A stretch of 42,227 nt of DNA from Carboxydocella sporoproducens DSM 16521 (lineage in GTDB: Bacteria; Bacillota; GCA-003054495; Carboxydocellales; Carboxydocellaceae), in contig NZ_FUXM01000018.1 in NCBI RefSeq assembly GCF_900167165.1, positions 1-42,227 on the forward strand, in the 5' to 3' direction. Below, piece by piece: positions 21,053 through 29,138 of the stretch. The notes beneath the pieces are model-generated. The model was not told where the DNA came from, made no database searches, and was given only the letters and a program-made list of their open reading frames with translations. The position numbers and the translations under genes are program-made. Numbering within the stretch: position 1 is the stretch's first letter; each line of letters begins with the position of its first letter.

Positions 21053-22491
21053 TGACTTTGCTTACAAGTTTAGATTTCCTGGCGATTGGCCAGAAATGGC
21101 CGCCTCCGACGGAATTAGAAAGATTGACCTTATACGACAACAACCGCAAATTATTCGAGGGTAAGCACGATCAGGTTTATTCGCAGTGGATTAAACTGCT
21201 CCGGAGCGACCAGGCGGCAACACTTGAGATAATTCTGAACTGGCATAAGCGGTTGAGCATACTATGGGCTGATTTACTGCTGGGAGAGCCGCCGAGAATT
21301 AGCGCTGGTGATAGGAATAGTTCGGAACAGCAGAACCTAGAACGGTTAATCAGGGAAAACCAGCTCCATAATGTGTCTTATGAGGTAGTTTTAGATACAA
21401 GTCGTTTTGGGGTAGGGCTCTACAAAATCCGCTATGACGGTCGGGCAATTATCGAGGCTCAGCAACCGGCAGTATGGTTTCCTGTAGTAAAGACGGACAA
21501 TGTAAAGGAGATTGTAGCCCACGTTTTGGCTTACACTTACGACGTTGAGGAAAAGGGGCTTTTTGGTACTCGAAAGCAAACCTACCTCAAAGCCGAAATA
21601 CACGAGCGGGGGAAAATCACCTCCGCCTTATATTTGCTCCGTGATGGGATGATAGCAGCGGAACAGGATCGGGAAGAGGTAAGCACTGGTGTTGATGATT
21701 TCCTCATTGTGCCAGTAAACAATATCCTTACTTCTGACCGGGTAACTGGCATGGATGACTACTCCGACCTGGACAGCATTATTCAGGAGTTGGAGATAAG
21801 GGTAGCACAAATAAGCCGCATCCTGGACAAGCATGCCGACCCAAATATGTACGGCCCAGATACGGCGCTGGAGAAAGACCCGCAGACGGGGCAGTTGACG
21901 TTCAGAGGTGGCGGTAAATACTTCCCGGTAGGACCTGACGAGAAACCGCCGGGATACGTCACCTGGGATGGCCAGCTTGAAGCGGCATTCAGGCAAATTG
22001 ATCTGCTGATGGAGCAACTCTATATTTTGAGCGAAACCAGCGCAGCGGCATTTGGCCAGCTTAAAAGCGGGCTTGCCGAAAGTGGGAGCGCACTACGTCG
22101 GCTGATGATGGCTCCGCTCGCCAAGGTAAACCGCATCCGTATGCGCTTTGATCCAGCACTGAAAAAAGTCCTGCGACTTGCTTCTGAGCTGGAAGTAGCT
22201 CAGGGCAAGCCGGGAGCGGTGAAGCTGGAGAATATCGAGATAACGTGGAATGACGGCTTACCGCAGGATGATAAAGAGCAAGCGGAAGTTCATTCCATAC
22301 TGGTACAAAACGGGCTGGAAAGCCGGGAAACTGCAATACGGCGACTATTCCAGTTTGAAGCAGACACTTTGAGAGAAGAACTTATGCGGATAGCTGCTGA
22401 GGCAAACACACAGGTGCCGCTGATATTTAAACCGGCGATACCACAAACAAAACCGATAACGCCTGAAACTAGTACAGGCGGTGAAGAATAA
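21052..22491 (+). CDS. Portal protein (SPP1 gp6-like)
   Basis: 479 residues, the usual length for SPP1-type portals. Recognisable segments are WHKRLSILWADLLLGEPPRI, a beta-rich clip/stem region (about 110-230), VTGMDDYSDLDSIIQELEIR, and a helical crown region with LAESGSALRRLMMAPL. It forms the dodecameric vertex through which DNA passes and to which the terminase binds. ATG 21052 overlaps the terL stop; AAAGG precedes it. The C-terminus is Pro/Thr-rich (PQTKPITPETSTGG). It is followed by the minor capsid gene with a one-base overlap. Confidence 0.92.
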   Translation: MTLLTSLDFLAIGQKWPPPTELERLTLYDNNRKLFEGKHDQVYSQWIKLLRSDQAATLEIILNWHKRLSILWADLLLGEPPRISAGDRNSSEQQNLERLIRENQLHNVSYEVVLDTSRFGVGLYKIRYDGRAIIEAQQPAVWFPVVKTDNVKEIVAHVLAYTYDVEEKGLFGTRKQTYLKAEIHERGKITSALYLLRDGMIAAEQDREEVSTGVDDFLIVPVNNILTSDRVTGMDDYSDLDSIIQELEIRVAQISRILDKHADPNMYGPDTALEKDPQTGQLTFRGGGKYFPVGPDEKPPGYVTWDGQLEAAFRQIDLLMEQLYILSETSAAAFGQLKSGLAESGSALRRLMMAPLAKVNRIRMRFDPALKKVLRLASELEVAQGKPGAVKLENIEITWNDGLPQDDKEQAEVHSILVQNGLESRETAIRRLFQFEADTLREELMRIAAEANTQVPLIFKPAIPQTKPITPETSTGGEE

Positions 22492-23912
22492 TGCCGCAGT
22501 TGGATGAAGAAAAGCTGATCCAGCAACTGATACAGCTTTATCGCTGGGGATTTGAAGAGATTTTGCGCCGGATAATTGAAAAAGAGGCCAAAAAGCAAGC
22601 GGTGAGGTATTGGCGAGACCTGCTTAAGGAAGTATACGAGATACTGCAGCAACTTGATACCGAAACAAAGGAATGGGTTGAGCAGGTAGTTGGTCAGGTA
22701 TATACAAAGGCCAGTGCGGAAACAAGGACGTATCTGCAAGGTTTAGATATCGTAACTAAAGTTGATCCAAACTTTACCCAGATCCACCAGCGGGCCATAA
22801 ATGCAATAGCTTCCAGTATGATCATGAGTATGCACGACTCCTTTCAGTTCATAGGCCGGCGGATTGACGATGAATTCAGACGCATTGCACTTGAGGAAGC
22901 TGGCCGTAAAATGGCCAGCGGGACTACGATTGATGACATGAAACAGAGGTTGATCCAGCGGCTGCTCGACCAGGGGCAAACAGCTTTCGTGGATAAGCTG
23001 GGGAGAAAGTGGCGGTTAGATAGCTATGCTGAGATGGTGGCCAGAACGACTACCAGGGAAGCGGCCAGCGCGGCCACGATAAACACCTGCCGGGAAGCGG
23101 GACTTGATTTGGTGAAGATAACGACGCATTATCCGACCTGCGAAAAATGTGCTCCGCTCCAGGGTAAGGTATTTAGTATCTCCGGCCAAGATAAACGTTA
23201 TCCAAAGCTTGAAGATAGATATAGACCGCCAATTCATCCGAATTGTCGGCATTCCTTACATCCTTATGTGAGAGAGCTGGATCCGGAAGCAGATAAGGTA
23301 CAAAAATACAGCAATACTTCGCTTATCAAAGACCCACGAAGCGAAGAAGAAAAGCAAGCTTACAAAGAAATGCGGGATGCGGTGACAATCGCTACTAACC
23401 GGAAAAGGGCAAGAGAAGTGCTTTATAACGAGGTCGCACCGCTGGAAGATAAATTGAAAGCGGCCCGACAGTTGCAACGGTCATACGAGAAGGCTGGGCA
23501 AAAGCCCAGAGGCCAGGATGCTGCAATTTTGAAGCATTATCAGGACTGGCTTAAAGAAAATGCCAGGTTCGGTATAATAACGCCAGAAAACGCCCATATT
23601 CCTGAGAATAAACTACTTGGTTACGCGCTAAATATGGAACATGCCAAGGGCGGGCGTGACAAGGCTATAGCATTTGAGAAAGCGCTGGGGTATAATAAAA
23701 TTAACTATCGGCAGTTAATAGAGGATGTAAAAGCAAATTTATCCAAATACCCTGCGGTCTATAAGGGCAAAACGAAGTATGGCGACAAGTATGAGGTAAG
23801 GATGGAACTAACAGGCCCGAATGGCAAGACAGCACCAGTTGTTACAGGTTGGCTTATCGAAAAAGAGACTGGGAGACCAAGATTAACAACCATCTATGTT
23901 GATAAGAGGTGA
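22491..23912 (+). CDS. Minor capsid protein with C-terminal DUF6883-like domain
   Basis: 473 residues. Residues about 1-345 are a phage minor capsid protein 2 type (VARTTTREAASAATINTC, then THYPTCEKCAPLQGKVFSIS and HPNCRHSLHPYVRE). Residues about 360-473 form an extra domain: ENAHIPENKLLGYAL, AIAFEKALGY, and KYGDKYEVRMELTGPNGKTA then VVTGWLI, which I recognise as DUF6883-like, a small domain found alone or at the ends of larger proteins. The fusion resembles phage head proteins carrying toxin or effector modules at their C-terminus. The next gene is the putative partner. Enzymatic activity is not evident from motifs. Confidence 0.85.
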   Translation: MPQLDEEKLIQQLIQLYRWGFEEILRRIIEKEAKKQAVRYWRDLLKEVYEILQQLDTETKEWVEQVVGQVYTKASAETRTYLQGLDIVTKVDPNFTQIHQRAINAIASSMIMSMHDSFQFIGRRIDDEFRRIALEEAGRKMASGTTIDDMKQRLIQRLLDQGQTAFVDKLGRKWRLDSYAEMVARTTTREAASAATINTCREAGLDLVKITTHYPTCEKCAPLQGKVFSISGQDKRYPKLEDRYRPPIHPNCRHSLHPYVRELDPEADKVQKYSNTSLIKDPRSEEEKQAYKEMRDAVTIATNRKRAREVLYNEVAPLEDKLKAARQLQRSYEKAGQKPRGQDAAILKHYQDWLKENARFGIITPENAHIPENKLLGYALNMEHAKGGRDKAIAFEKALGYNKINYRQLIEDVKANLSKYPAVYKGKTKYGDKYEVRMELTGPNGKTAPVVTGWLIEKETGRPRLTTIYVDKR

Positions 23913-23917
23913 TGAAA

Positions 23918-24094
23918 ATGATTGTGGAGGAACACGATGTAGTTTTACTGAAAGATGGCAGAGAAGGTACTGTCGTTTACGTTGGGAAAGATCCTCTCGG
24001 ATACCTGGTTGAGTTCCCGGAAGACGAGGGTGAAGTTGAGGAGATTTCTCCTGACCAGATAGAGAGGGTAACATGGAGAATAAAAGAGCAGTGA
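23918..24094 (+). CDS. DUF4926-like small protein (candidate immunity partner)
   Basis: 58 residues, acidic. EEHDVVLLKDGREGTVVYVG followed by YLVEFPEDEGEVEEISPDQI matches the small beta-barrel DUF4926 pattern (DVV.L..G..GTVV...YLVEF). The ATG at 23918 follows AGAGGTGAT and lies just after the capsid-fusion stop. It is closed by a strong terminator, so it is the last part of a discrete cargo unit. Its size, acidity and position fit an immunity or antitoxin protein for the DUF6883-like domain. I recall these two families occurring side by side elsewhere, which needs checking. Confidence 0.7.
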   Translation: MIVEEHDVVLLKDGREGTVVYVGKDPLGYLVEFPEDEGEVEEISPDQIERVTWRIKEQ

Positions 24095-24130
24095 AAACCA
24101 CCCAAGCTAAAATGCAAGGGTGGTTTTGTT
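24094..24130 (+). terminator. Terminator after the capsid-fusion/DUF4926 pair
   Basis: Ten-bp perfect stem AAAACCACCC / GGGTGGTTTT with a 14-base loop, followed by GTT. It starts at the last base of the DUF4926-like stop. Such a terminator in the middle of a head operon is unusual and must be partly read through for capsid synthesis. Confidence 0.75.
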
Positions 24131-24192
24131 ATGCCTAAACTACGGCAACGTGCGCCGGTTAAGCACGGAAATTAGAAGGAGGTAGTTTTTTT

Positions 24193-24777
24193 ATGGATGA
24201 TTTCAACAATACCAATATCAATCCTGCTGACGCCGGGCAGGACGCACAGAACAATCAACAGGCGGAACCTAAAACCTTTACGCAGGAGGACATCGAGCGA
24301 ATCATCGCCGAGCGCCTCAAGCGGGAGAGAGAAAAATACAAAGACTACGCCGAACTTAAAAAAGCGGCTGAGGAATTGCAGAAACTCAAGGAAGCCCAGA
24401 TGACGGAGCAGGAAAAGCTGCAGGCCAAGCTCCAGGAATATGAGCGGATCCTGCAAGAAAAAGAGCGAGAGGCCAAAGAAGCGCAAATACAGGCAACCAA
24501 GGTAAAGGTATTGACCGAACTGGGCTTGCCACTGGACCTGGCCGGGAGAATTTTTGGCGAGGATGAACAGGCGATTAGGCGGGATGCAGAGACGCTCAAG
24601 AAACTCCTGGGCATAGCTTCAAAGCCTATTGGCGGAGGAACCAATCCTACAACAACCAGCAGCGGGATGCAAAATCCCTGGCACAAAGATACTTTTAACC
24701 TTACTTTGCAAGGTAAGATTCTCAGGGAAAATCCTGCTTTGGCTCAAAAACTTATGGCTGAAGCGGGGATAAAGTAA
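24193..24777 (+). CDS. Capsid scaffold protein (DUF4355-like)
   Basis: 194 residues. A hydrophilic N-terminus, a long charged coiled coil (about 30-105; IERIIAERLKREREKYKDYA and KLQAKLQEYERILQEKEREA), then a compact region and a disordered Gly/Thr/Ser-rich stretch, ending NPALAQKLMAEAGIK. It directly precedes the major capsid gene and matches the DUF4355 scaffolding type that guides prohead assembly. ATG behind AAGGAGGTAG. Confidence 0.88.
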   Translation: MDDFNNTNINPADAGQDAQNNQQAEPKTFTQEDIERIIAERLKREREKYKDYAELKKAAEELQKLKEAQMTEQEKLQAKLQEYERILQEKEREAKEAQIQATKVKVLTELGLPLDLAGRIFGEDEQAIRRDAETLKKLLGIASKPIGGGTNPTTTSSGMQNPWHKDTFNLTLQGKILRENPALAQKLMAEAGIK

Positions 24778-24798
24778 CGAAAGGGAGGATGATGAACC

Positions 24799-25752
24799 GT
24801 GACCACCAAAATTGCTGATGTAATTATTCCTGAGGTGTTTAACCCGTATGTAGTGCAAAAAACAATGGAACTGTCCGCAATCTTTGGAAGTGGAATCGTG
24901 CAGAGAACTGCTGAATTTGACCGGCTGGCTTCCAGTGGAGCTAAAACTATCAATATGCCCTACTGGACCGACCTTACTGGCGCAGATGAAGTGCTGTCTG
25001 ATACCGGGGCCTTAACTCCTGGCAAAATCGGTACTGACCAGGATGTTGCAACTATTCTGCGTCGAGGCAAGGCCTGGGGCGCCAACGACCTGGCTGCCAA
25101 CCTTGCCGGTGATGATCCGATGCGAGTAATCGGCGATCTTGTGGCCAGTTACTGGGCGCGCCGTTACCAGGCCACTTTGATTTCCGTTCTGAAAGGCGTA
25201 TTCGCTTCGGCCAGCATGAACAGCAATAAGCTGGATATTTCTGGCCTGACCGGCGGGGCGGAGAAGATTTCCGCATCCAGCTTCATCGACGCTGTACAGC
25301 TTCTGGGCGACGCCAAAGACCAACTGACCGCTGTGATTATGCACTCCGCTGTTGAGGCAGCCCTGGCGAAGCAGAATTTAATTCAGTACATTCAGCCGTC
25401 TACTGCCAGCCCGCAGGTGCCTACCTATATGGGCAAGCGGGTAATTGTTGACGACAGCTGTCCAGCCTCTGCCGGAGTGTACACAACCTATATTTTTGGT
25501 GCTGGTGCTATTGCTTACGGCGAAGGCAATCCTGTAGGATTCGTTCCCACAGAGACTGACCGGGACAGCCTGGCTGGCGAGGACTACCTAATTAACCGCC
25601 GAACCTTTATTCTGCACCCGCGCGGTGTCAAGTGGGTAGGAACTCCTGCTGGTTCCAGCCCCAGCAATGCCGAACTTGAAACAGGTACCAACTGGCAGCG
25701 GGTTTATGAACCCAAAGCAATTCGCATGGTCGCGTTCATTCACAAGATCTAA
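24799..25752 (+). CDS. Major capsid protein
   Basis: 317 residues. Opens KIADVIIPEVFNPYVVQKTM, with TINMPYWTDL and the middle GKAWGANDLAANLAGDDPM, LIQYIQPSTASPQVPTYMGK, and the C-terminal RRTFILHPRGVKWVG. This is the HK97-fold coat family found in many Bacillota siphophages. It lies after the scaffold gene. GTG start at 24799 with GGGAGG upstream. A terminator-like hairpin follows its stop. Confidence 0.92.
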   Translation: MTTKIADVIIPEVFNPYVVQKTMELSAIFGSGIVQRTAEFDRLASSGAKTINMPYWTDLTGADEVLSDTGALTPGKIGTDQDVATILRRGKAWGANDLAANLAGDDPMRVIGDLVASYWARRYQATLISVLKGVFASASMNSNKLDISGLTGGAEKISASSFIDAVQLLGDAKDQLTAVIMHSAVEAALAKQNLIQYIQPSTASPQVPTYMGKRVIVDDSCPASAGVYTTYIFGAGAIAYGEGNPVGFVPTETDRDSLAGEDYLINRRTFILHPRGVKWVGTPAGSSPSNAELETGTNWQRVYEPKAIRMVAFIHKI

Positions 25753-25754
25753 GC

Positions 25755-25783
25755 GGGGGCAGGTTAATCCTGCCTCCCTTTTT
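25755..25783 (+). terminator. Terminator-like hairpin after the capsid gene
   Basis: Arms GGGGGCAGG and CCTGCCTCCC pair over 9 bp with one bulged base and a TTAAT loop, followed by TTTTT. Probably a partial terminator that lets capsid mRNA exceed tail mRNA. Confidence 0.75.
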
Positions 25784-25798
25784 AAATGAGGTGGTAAA

Positions 25799-25930
25799 AT
25801 GAGTGTTACGGCATTTAACCGAAAAAGACGAGAGCTAGAGCTGCAAAGACAACAGCAGGAAAATGAAAAAAAATTACAGACAGAGCAGGAAAAAGCACAA
25901 TTGAAGAAGAAATCTCCCGGCAAAAACTAG
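25799..25930 (+). CDS. Small charged protein after the capsid gene
   Basis: 43 residues, MSVTAFNRKRRELELQRQQQ then a lysine/glutamine-rich tail, fully hydrophilic and helical. ATG 25799 behind GAGGTGG. Similar short charged proteins often sit between capsid and connector genes; role unknown. Confidence 0.65.
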   Translation: MSVTAFNRKRRELELQRQQQENEKKLQTEQEKAQLKKKSPGKN

Positions 25931-25945
25931 AAGGGGTGATGTTTT

Positions 25946-26413
25946 ATGGCCTTGCAGGTAGGAATCAACAGCTATGTAACCCTGAGCGAGGCGGAGGAAT
26001 ACTTTGCCGGGAAACTTTTCTGCGAAGAATGGGAAAATGCAGACAGTTACACCAAGGAAAAGGCATTGATAACGGCGACGAAACGGATAAACAGATTGCC
26101 CTTTATTGGCAAAAAGGCAGATCCGGCACAGTTGCTGGAATTCCCCAGAGAGTTTGCCTGGACAAGACAAGCAACTTTCGGATTTACGCAGGAAGAAGAA
26201 ATAAGCCCGGAGGTAAAGGCAGCTACATGCGAAGAAGCACTAGCACTATTAAAATTTGGGAATAATGCCAGAACGAATGCTCAGGAACAAAATGTGGTGC
26301 GGGTAAGTTTTGGGGATGTCAGTGAAGAATATCGAGCCAGCTTAAAGTTACTTAGCAGAGAAGCATTAGAACTGCTAAAGCCATATATTGCCGGGGCGGT
26401 GCCAATATGGTAA
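25946..26413 (+). CDS. Head-tail connector protein (DnaT-like/gp6-like)
   Basis: 155 residues. Starts ALQVGINSYVTLSEAEEYFA and continues with helices (KEKALITATKRINRLPFIGK), then LEFPREFAWTR. This opening is characteristic of the head-tail connector family annotated as DnaT-like in many phages; the position right after the capsid supports connector function. ATG behind AAGGGGTGATG. Overlaps the next gene by 7 bp. Confidence 0.8.
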   Translation: MALQVGINSYVTLSEAEEYFAGKLFCEEWENADSYTKEKALITATKRINRLPFIGKKADPAQLLEFPREFAWTRQATFGFTQEEEISPEVKAATCEEALALLKFGNNARTNAQEQNVVRVSFGDVSEEYRASLKLLSREALELLKPYIAGAVPIW

Positions 26414-26703
26414 AGGAATACTTAAGGCAGTCAGCGATATTGCTAAAAAAAACCGGGCAGAATGAATTCGGGGAATCGCTTTTTAGCAGCTTGGCCATCA
26501 ACGTAAGATGGGAGAACCGAATAAAAGTAATAAGGGATAGCAGGGGCCAGGAGGTAGTCTCCGAGGCCCGTTTCTTTTGCCTGGAAGAGGTTAAGCCAGG
26601 GGATAAAATTGAATATGCTAGCCGAAGATGGGAAATTGTATCCGTGACTGAATCAGTAGATTTGAACGGAGCCATAATGTACAGGGTTGCTTACTGTAAG
26701 TAG
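26407..26703 (+). CDS. Head closure/minor capsid protein
   Basis: 98 residues, beta-rich: VKEYLRQSAILLKKTGQNEF, EARFFCLEEVKPGDKIEYAS, RRWEIVSVTESVDLNG. This small beta-barrel pattern with GDKI and W-E-I-V-S-V is that of head-closure (stopper) proteins. Its order between connector and gp10-like genes agrees. The start lies inside the end of the previous gene. Confidence 0.75.
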   Translation: MVKEYLRQSAILLKKTGQNEFGESLFSSLAINVRWENRIKVIRDSRGQEVVSEARFFCLEEVKPGDKIEYASRRWEIVSVTESVDLNGAIMYRVAYCK

Positions 26704-26713
26704 GTGAATTTCA

Positions 26714-27067
26714 ATGGGCAAAGATCTGAAATGGGAAGGGCAATTTATAGCTAAAAAGGTTGACAGAAAAACAGAAGAGGCTTTGCGTATTTGTGCGGCT
26801 GATCTGCAAAGGAAAAGTGCTGAACAGGCACCTGTGGACACGGGTGATTTGAGGGCAAACTGTAATGTAAGTAAGTTGACGAAAAGGAAAGGGAAAGCTA
26901 GTATTAGAGTTGGGTATAATTTGCCATATGCTATTGTACAGCATGAATCGCTGCACTTTAATCACCCAAAAGGCGGTAAAGCTAAATACCTGGAGGACCC
27001 CTACAAAGAAAACTATGAGACCTATAAAAGGATAATTGCGAAAGGAATAAGTGAAGCCCTGAAGTAA
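26714..27067 (+). CDS. HK97 gp10-like tail completion protein
   Basis: 117 residues. Contains the family hallmark APVDTGDLRANCNVSKLT, followed by GYNLPYAIVQHE, and a C-terminal helix (YKRIIAKGISEALK). HK97-gp10-like proteins sit at the head-tail joint or act in tail completion. ATG 26714 with TAGGTG upstream. Confidence 0.88.
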   Translation: MGKDLKWEGQFIAKKVDRKTEEALRICAADLQRKSAEQAPVDTGDLRANCNVSKLTKRKGKASIRVGYNLPYAIVQHESLHFNHPKGGKAKYLEDPYKENYETYKRIIAKGISEALK

Positions 27068-27079
27068 GGAGGGGCACAT

Positions 27080-27472
27080 ATGCTGATTCGTGATATTGCG
27101 GACCTGATACAGGCCGGCGGCGAAGGGACCGTCGGCATTAATATTTTCCTGGGGCAGTTACCGGTAGATCCGGATGGAGCTGTGGCAATTTATCCTACCG
27201 GGGGATTTAAACAAACACTTCCTATTCCTGCTGTAAAAGCCACCGCTCAGGTAATAATTCGAGCTTTAGGATATGAGGATGCTTATAACAGAGCATGGAG
27301 AATTTTTAGCCTGCTGGACGACGGAGGCAAGGGGAACAAAATTTCGCCTTCTGGCAGAGAAATGGTGATAAAGGCCATGCAGCCGCCTTTTTTTCTGGAA
27401 CGTGACGAAACTGGCCGGGTGTTGTTTGTTTTTAATATCGAAATTTGGACTGGCAGGGAGGTGGCCGGATGA
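27080..27472 (+). CDS. Tail terminator/minor capsid protein
   Basis: 130 residues with the order helix, GINIFLGQLPVDPDGAVAIY, AQVIIRALGYEDAYNRAWRI, FLERDETGRVLFVFNIEIWT. This alpha/beta pattern is typical of tail-terminator proteins (Minor_capsid_3 type) that cap the tail tube. ATG follows AAGGAGGGG. The stop overlaps the following small gene (ATGA). Confidence 0.8.
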   Translation: MLIRDIADLIQAGGEGTVGINIFLGQLPVDPDGAVAIYPTGGFKQTLPIPAVKATAQVIIRALGYEDAYNRAWRIFSLLDDGGKGNKISPSGREMVIKAMQPPFFLERDETGRVLFVFNIEIWTGREVAG

Positions 27473-27621
27473 AATATGTGGCGATGACTGGTCTTGAATA
27501 TAATGGCAAGCGGGTTGAAGAGGGAGAGATTGTAGATGATCTGCCCAGGAAAAGTGTAAAGTGGCTGTTAGAGCAGGGGCTTGTCCGGCCAGCAGAACCC
27601 GATGAGGGAGGTGAGACCTGA
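27469..27621 (+). CDS. Small protein before the tail-tube genes
   Basis: 50 residues, MKYVAMTGLEYNGKRVEEGE, then DLPRKSVKWLLEQGLVRPAE: a short beta-helix unit seen in small phage proteins next to tail-tube genes. It overlaps both neighbours by ATGA and GATG junctions, so it is tightly coupled. GGGAGGTGG precedes it. Confidence 0.7.
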   Translation: MKYVAMTGLEYNGKRVEEGEIVDDLPRKSVKWLLEQGLVRPAEPDEGGET

Positions 27622-28340
27622 TGGCGTTTGAACATGGCAGCAAGGCAAAAGTATATTGTAACGGGTACGATCTGACCCCTTGCCTTACCAGCGTTAGTGT
27701 TTCTGGAGAGCTGGAGGCAGTTGAGGCCACAACCCTGGGCAGTACCGCCAAAAGCTATGTCCCGGGCCTGCAAGATGCAACCATTAGCGCCGAGGGGATA
27801 CATTCCCCAGCGGTCGGTGAAATCGAATATGTGGTACAGGCGGCCCTGGGAGCTGGCAACGAAAGCACTTGGTGTTATTATCCGCAAGGAGACGCGCTGG
27901 GGGCCCGGGGCTATGGGCTGGCGGCATACTTTACCAGCTATGAGGTAGAAAGCCCGGTTGATGATGTAGTTAGCGTTACTGCTGAAGCGCAGTCGAGCAA
28001 AGGGCTGGATAATATAGTGTCTTTACACCAGCTGGCCACCAGAACCAGCACCGGCAGCGGCGGGCAAGTGGATAACAGTGCCGCAAGCAGTAACGGTGGA
28101 GTGGCTTATTTGCAGGTAACTGCAGTTAGCGGCGTTAGCCCGTCGGCAACAATTAAGATACAACACAGCGCTGACGGCATCACCTGGGCGGATTTGGCCA
28201 CATTCGCTGTTGTTACGGCAAGCAACAATGCACAGCGGGTAGTTGTAACCGGAACCGTGAACCGGTATTTGCGGGCTACCTGGACCATAAGCGGGACGAG
28301 CCCGAGCTTTACCTTCAATGTTGCATTTGCGAGAAAGTAA
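27621..28340 (+). CDS. Tail-tube paralogue with C-terminal extra domain
   Basis: 239 residues. Residues about 1-135 are a tail-tube domain related to the next gene (shared: AF-x-HGSKA, TTLGSTAKSY, PGL-x-DATIS-x-EG). After a Ser/Gly/Asn-rich linker (about 138-155; TRTSTGSGGQVDNSAASSNG) comes an 80-residue beta domain (VAYLQVTAVSGVSPSATIKI ... RYLRATWTISGTSPSFTFNV), resembling surface domains that decorate tail tubes. Likely a minor tube subunit carrying exposed domains. Start overlaps the previous stop. Confidence 0.75.
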   Translation: MAFEHGSKAKVYCNGYDLTPCLTSVSVSGELEAVEATTLGSTAKSYVPGLQDATISAEGIHSPAVGEIEYVVQAALGAGNESTWCYYPQGDALGARGYGLAAYFTSYEVESPVDDVVSVTAEAQSSKGLDNIVSLHQLATRTSTGSGGQVDNSAASSNGGVAYLQVTAVSGVSPSATIKIQHSADGITWADLATFAVVTASNNAQRVVVTGTVNRYLRATWTISGTSPSFTFNVAFARK

Positions 28341-28354
28341 AGGAGGAATGAGAA

Positions 28355-28759
28355 ATGGCTTTTGCACACGGTAGCAAGGCGGTATTCAAGGTACAGAACA
28401 GCAGCGGCACGCTGACTGATATTAGCCAGTATCTGACCAGCATTTCATTTAGCCAGGAAGCGGAAACGTCTGAAACCACCACCCTGGGCAGCACCGCAAA
28501 AAGTTATATCCCTGGCCTACTCGATGCAACTATCAGCATCGAGGGTGTGTATGACCCGATGGTAGATAGCACCCTGGGCGGCATCTTTGGTATGACCAGG
28601 ACTTTTGAATACTACCCGCAGGGCACCACGACCGGCAACCCGAAATTTACCGGCACCTGCATTTTGACCAGTTACAATCCGGAGACTGCCGTTGATGAGG
28701 CCGGCACCTTTAGCGCTGAATTCCAGGTTAGCGGTGCCGTTACTCGGACAACCGCTTAA
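28355..28759 (+). CDS. Major tail tube protein
   Basis: 134 residues, single beta domain. Starts AFAHGSKAVFKVQNSSGTLT, then TTLGSTAKSYIPGLLDATIS and a final FSAEFQVSGAVTR. The match with the previous gene covers most of its length. Being the simpler copy, next to the G/GT chaperone, with a strong AAAGGAGG, it is the likely main tube subunit. Confidence 0.8.
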   Translation: MAFAHGSKAVFKVQNSSGTLTDISQYLTSISFSQEAETSETTTLGSTAKSYIPGLLDATISIEGVYDPMVDSTLGGIFGMTRTFEYYPQGTTTGNPKFTGTCILTSYNPETAVDEAGTFSAEFQVSGAVTRTTA

Positions 28760-28781
28760 TAATTAATAAGGGGGTTTATTT

Positions 28782-29138
28782 GTGAGTAAGTATTTGGCTT
28801 TTGAGGATATTATCAATAAACCAGATCTTGATGAAAAAGAATTGTTTGTGCCCGAATGGGATGGCTATGTTAAAATTCGCGGACTTACTAAGGCACAGCA
28901 GCAGGCTATGCGGCGGCAGGCCAGCACTGCAAATGGCCAGATTGACACCGACAAGCTGGAAACAATCATGCTGGCCAGCTGTTTGGTGGAGCCAGCAATC
29001 ACCATGGATCAGGCAGAACAGCTTAAAAACAAATCTGCCGCAGCGATTGACCGTATTCTGCGGGAAATCCTGGAGCTGGCCGGACTGACCGAAGAAGCAC
29101 AAAAAGAGGCTATGAAATCCTTTCGTCCTGGGGTTTAA
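28782..29138 (+). CDS. Tail assembly chaperone (lambda G-like)
   Basis: 118 residues, helical after residue 35 (KIRGLTKAQQQAMRRQAS ... IDRILREILELAGLTEEAQK). GTG start behind GGGGG. It lies between the tail tube and tape measure genes, where siphophages encode the G chaperone. Its last codons (CCT GGG GTT TAA) form a likely +1 frameshift site giving a longer GT product of about 189 residues with the frame to 29352. Confidence 0.82.
   Translation: MSKYLAFEDIINKPDLDEKELFVPEWDGYVKIRGLTKAQQQAMRRQASTANGQIDTDKLETIMLASCLVEPAITMDQAEQLKNKSAAAIDRILREILELAGLTEEAQKEAMKSFRPGV

Noticed and set aside
24197-24403. Arg/Ser-rich frame overlapping the scaffold gene
   Set aside because: Shadow frame of the coiled-coil codons, no independent start signal.
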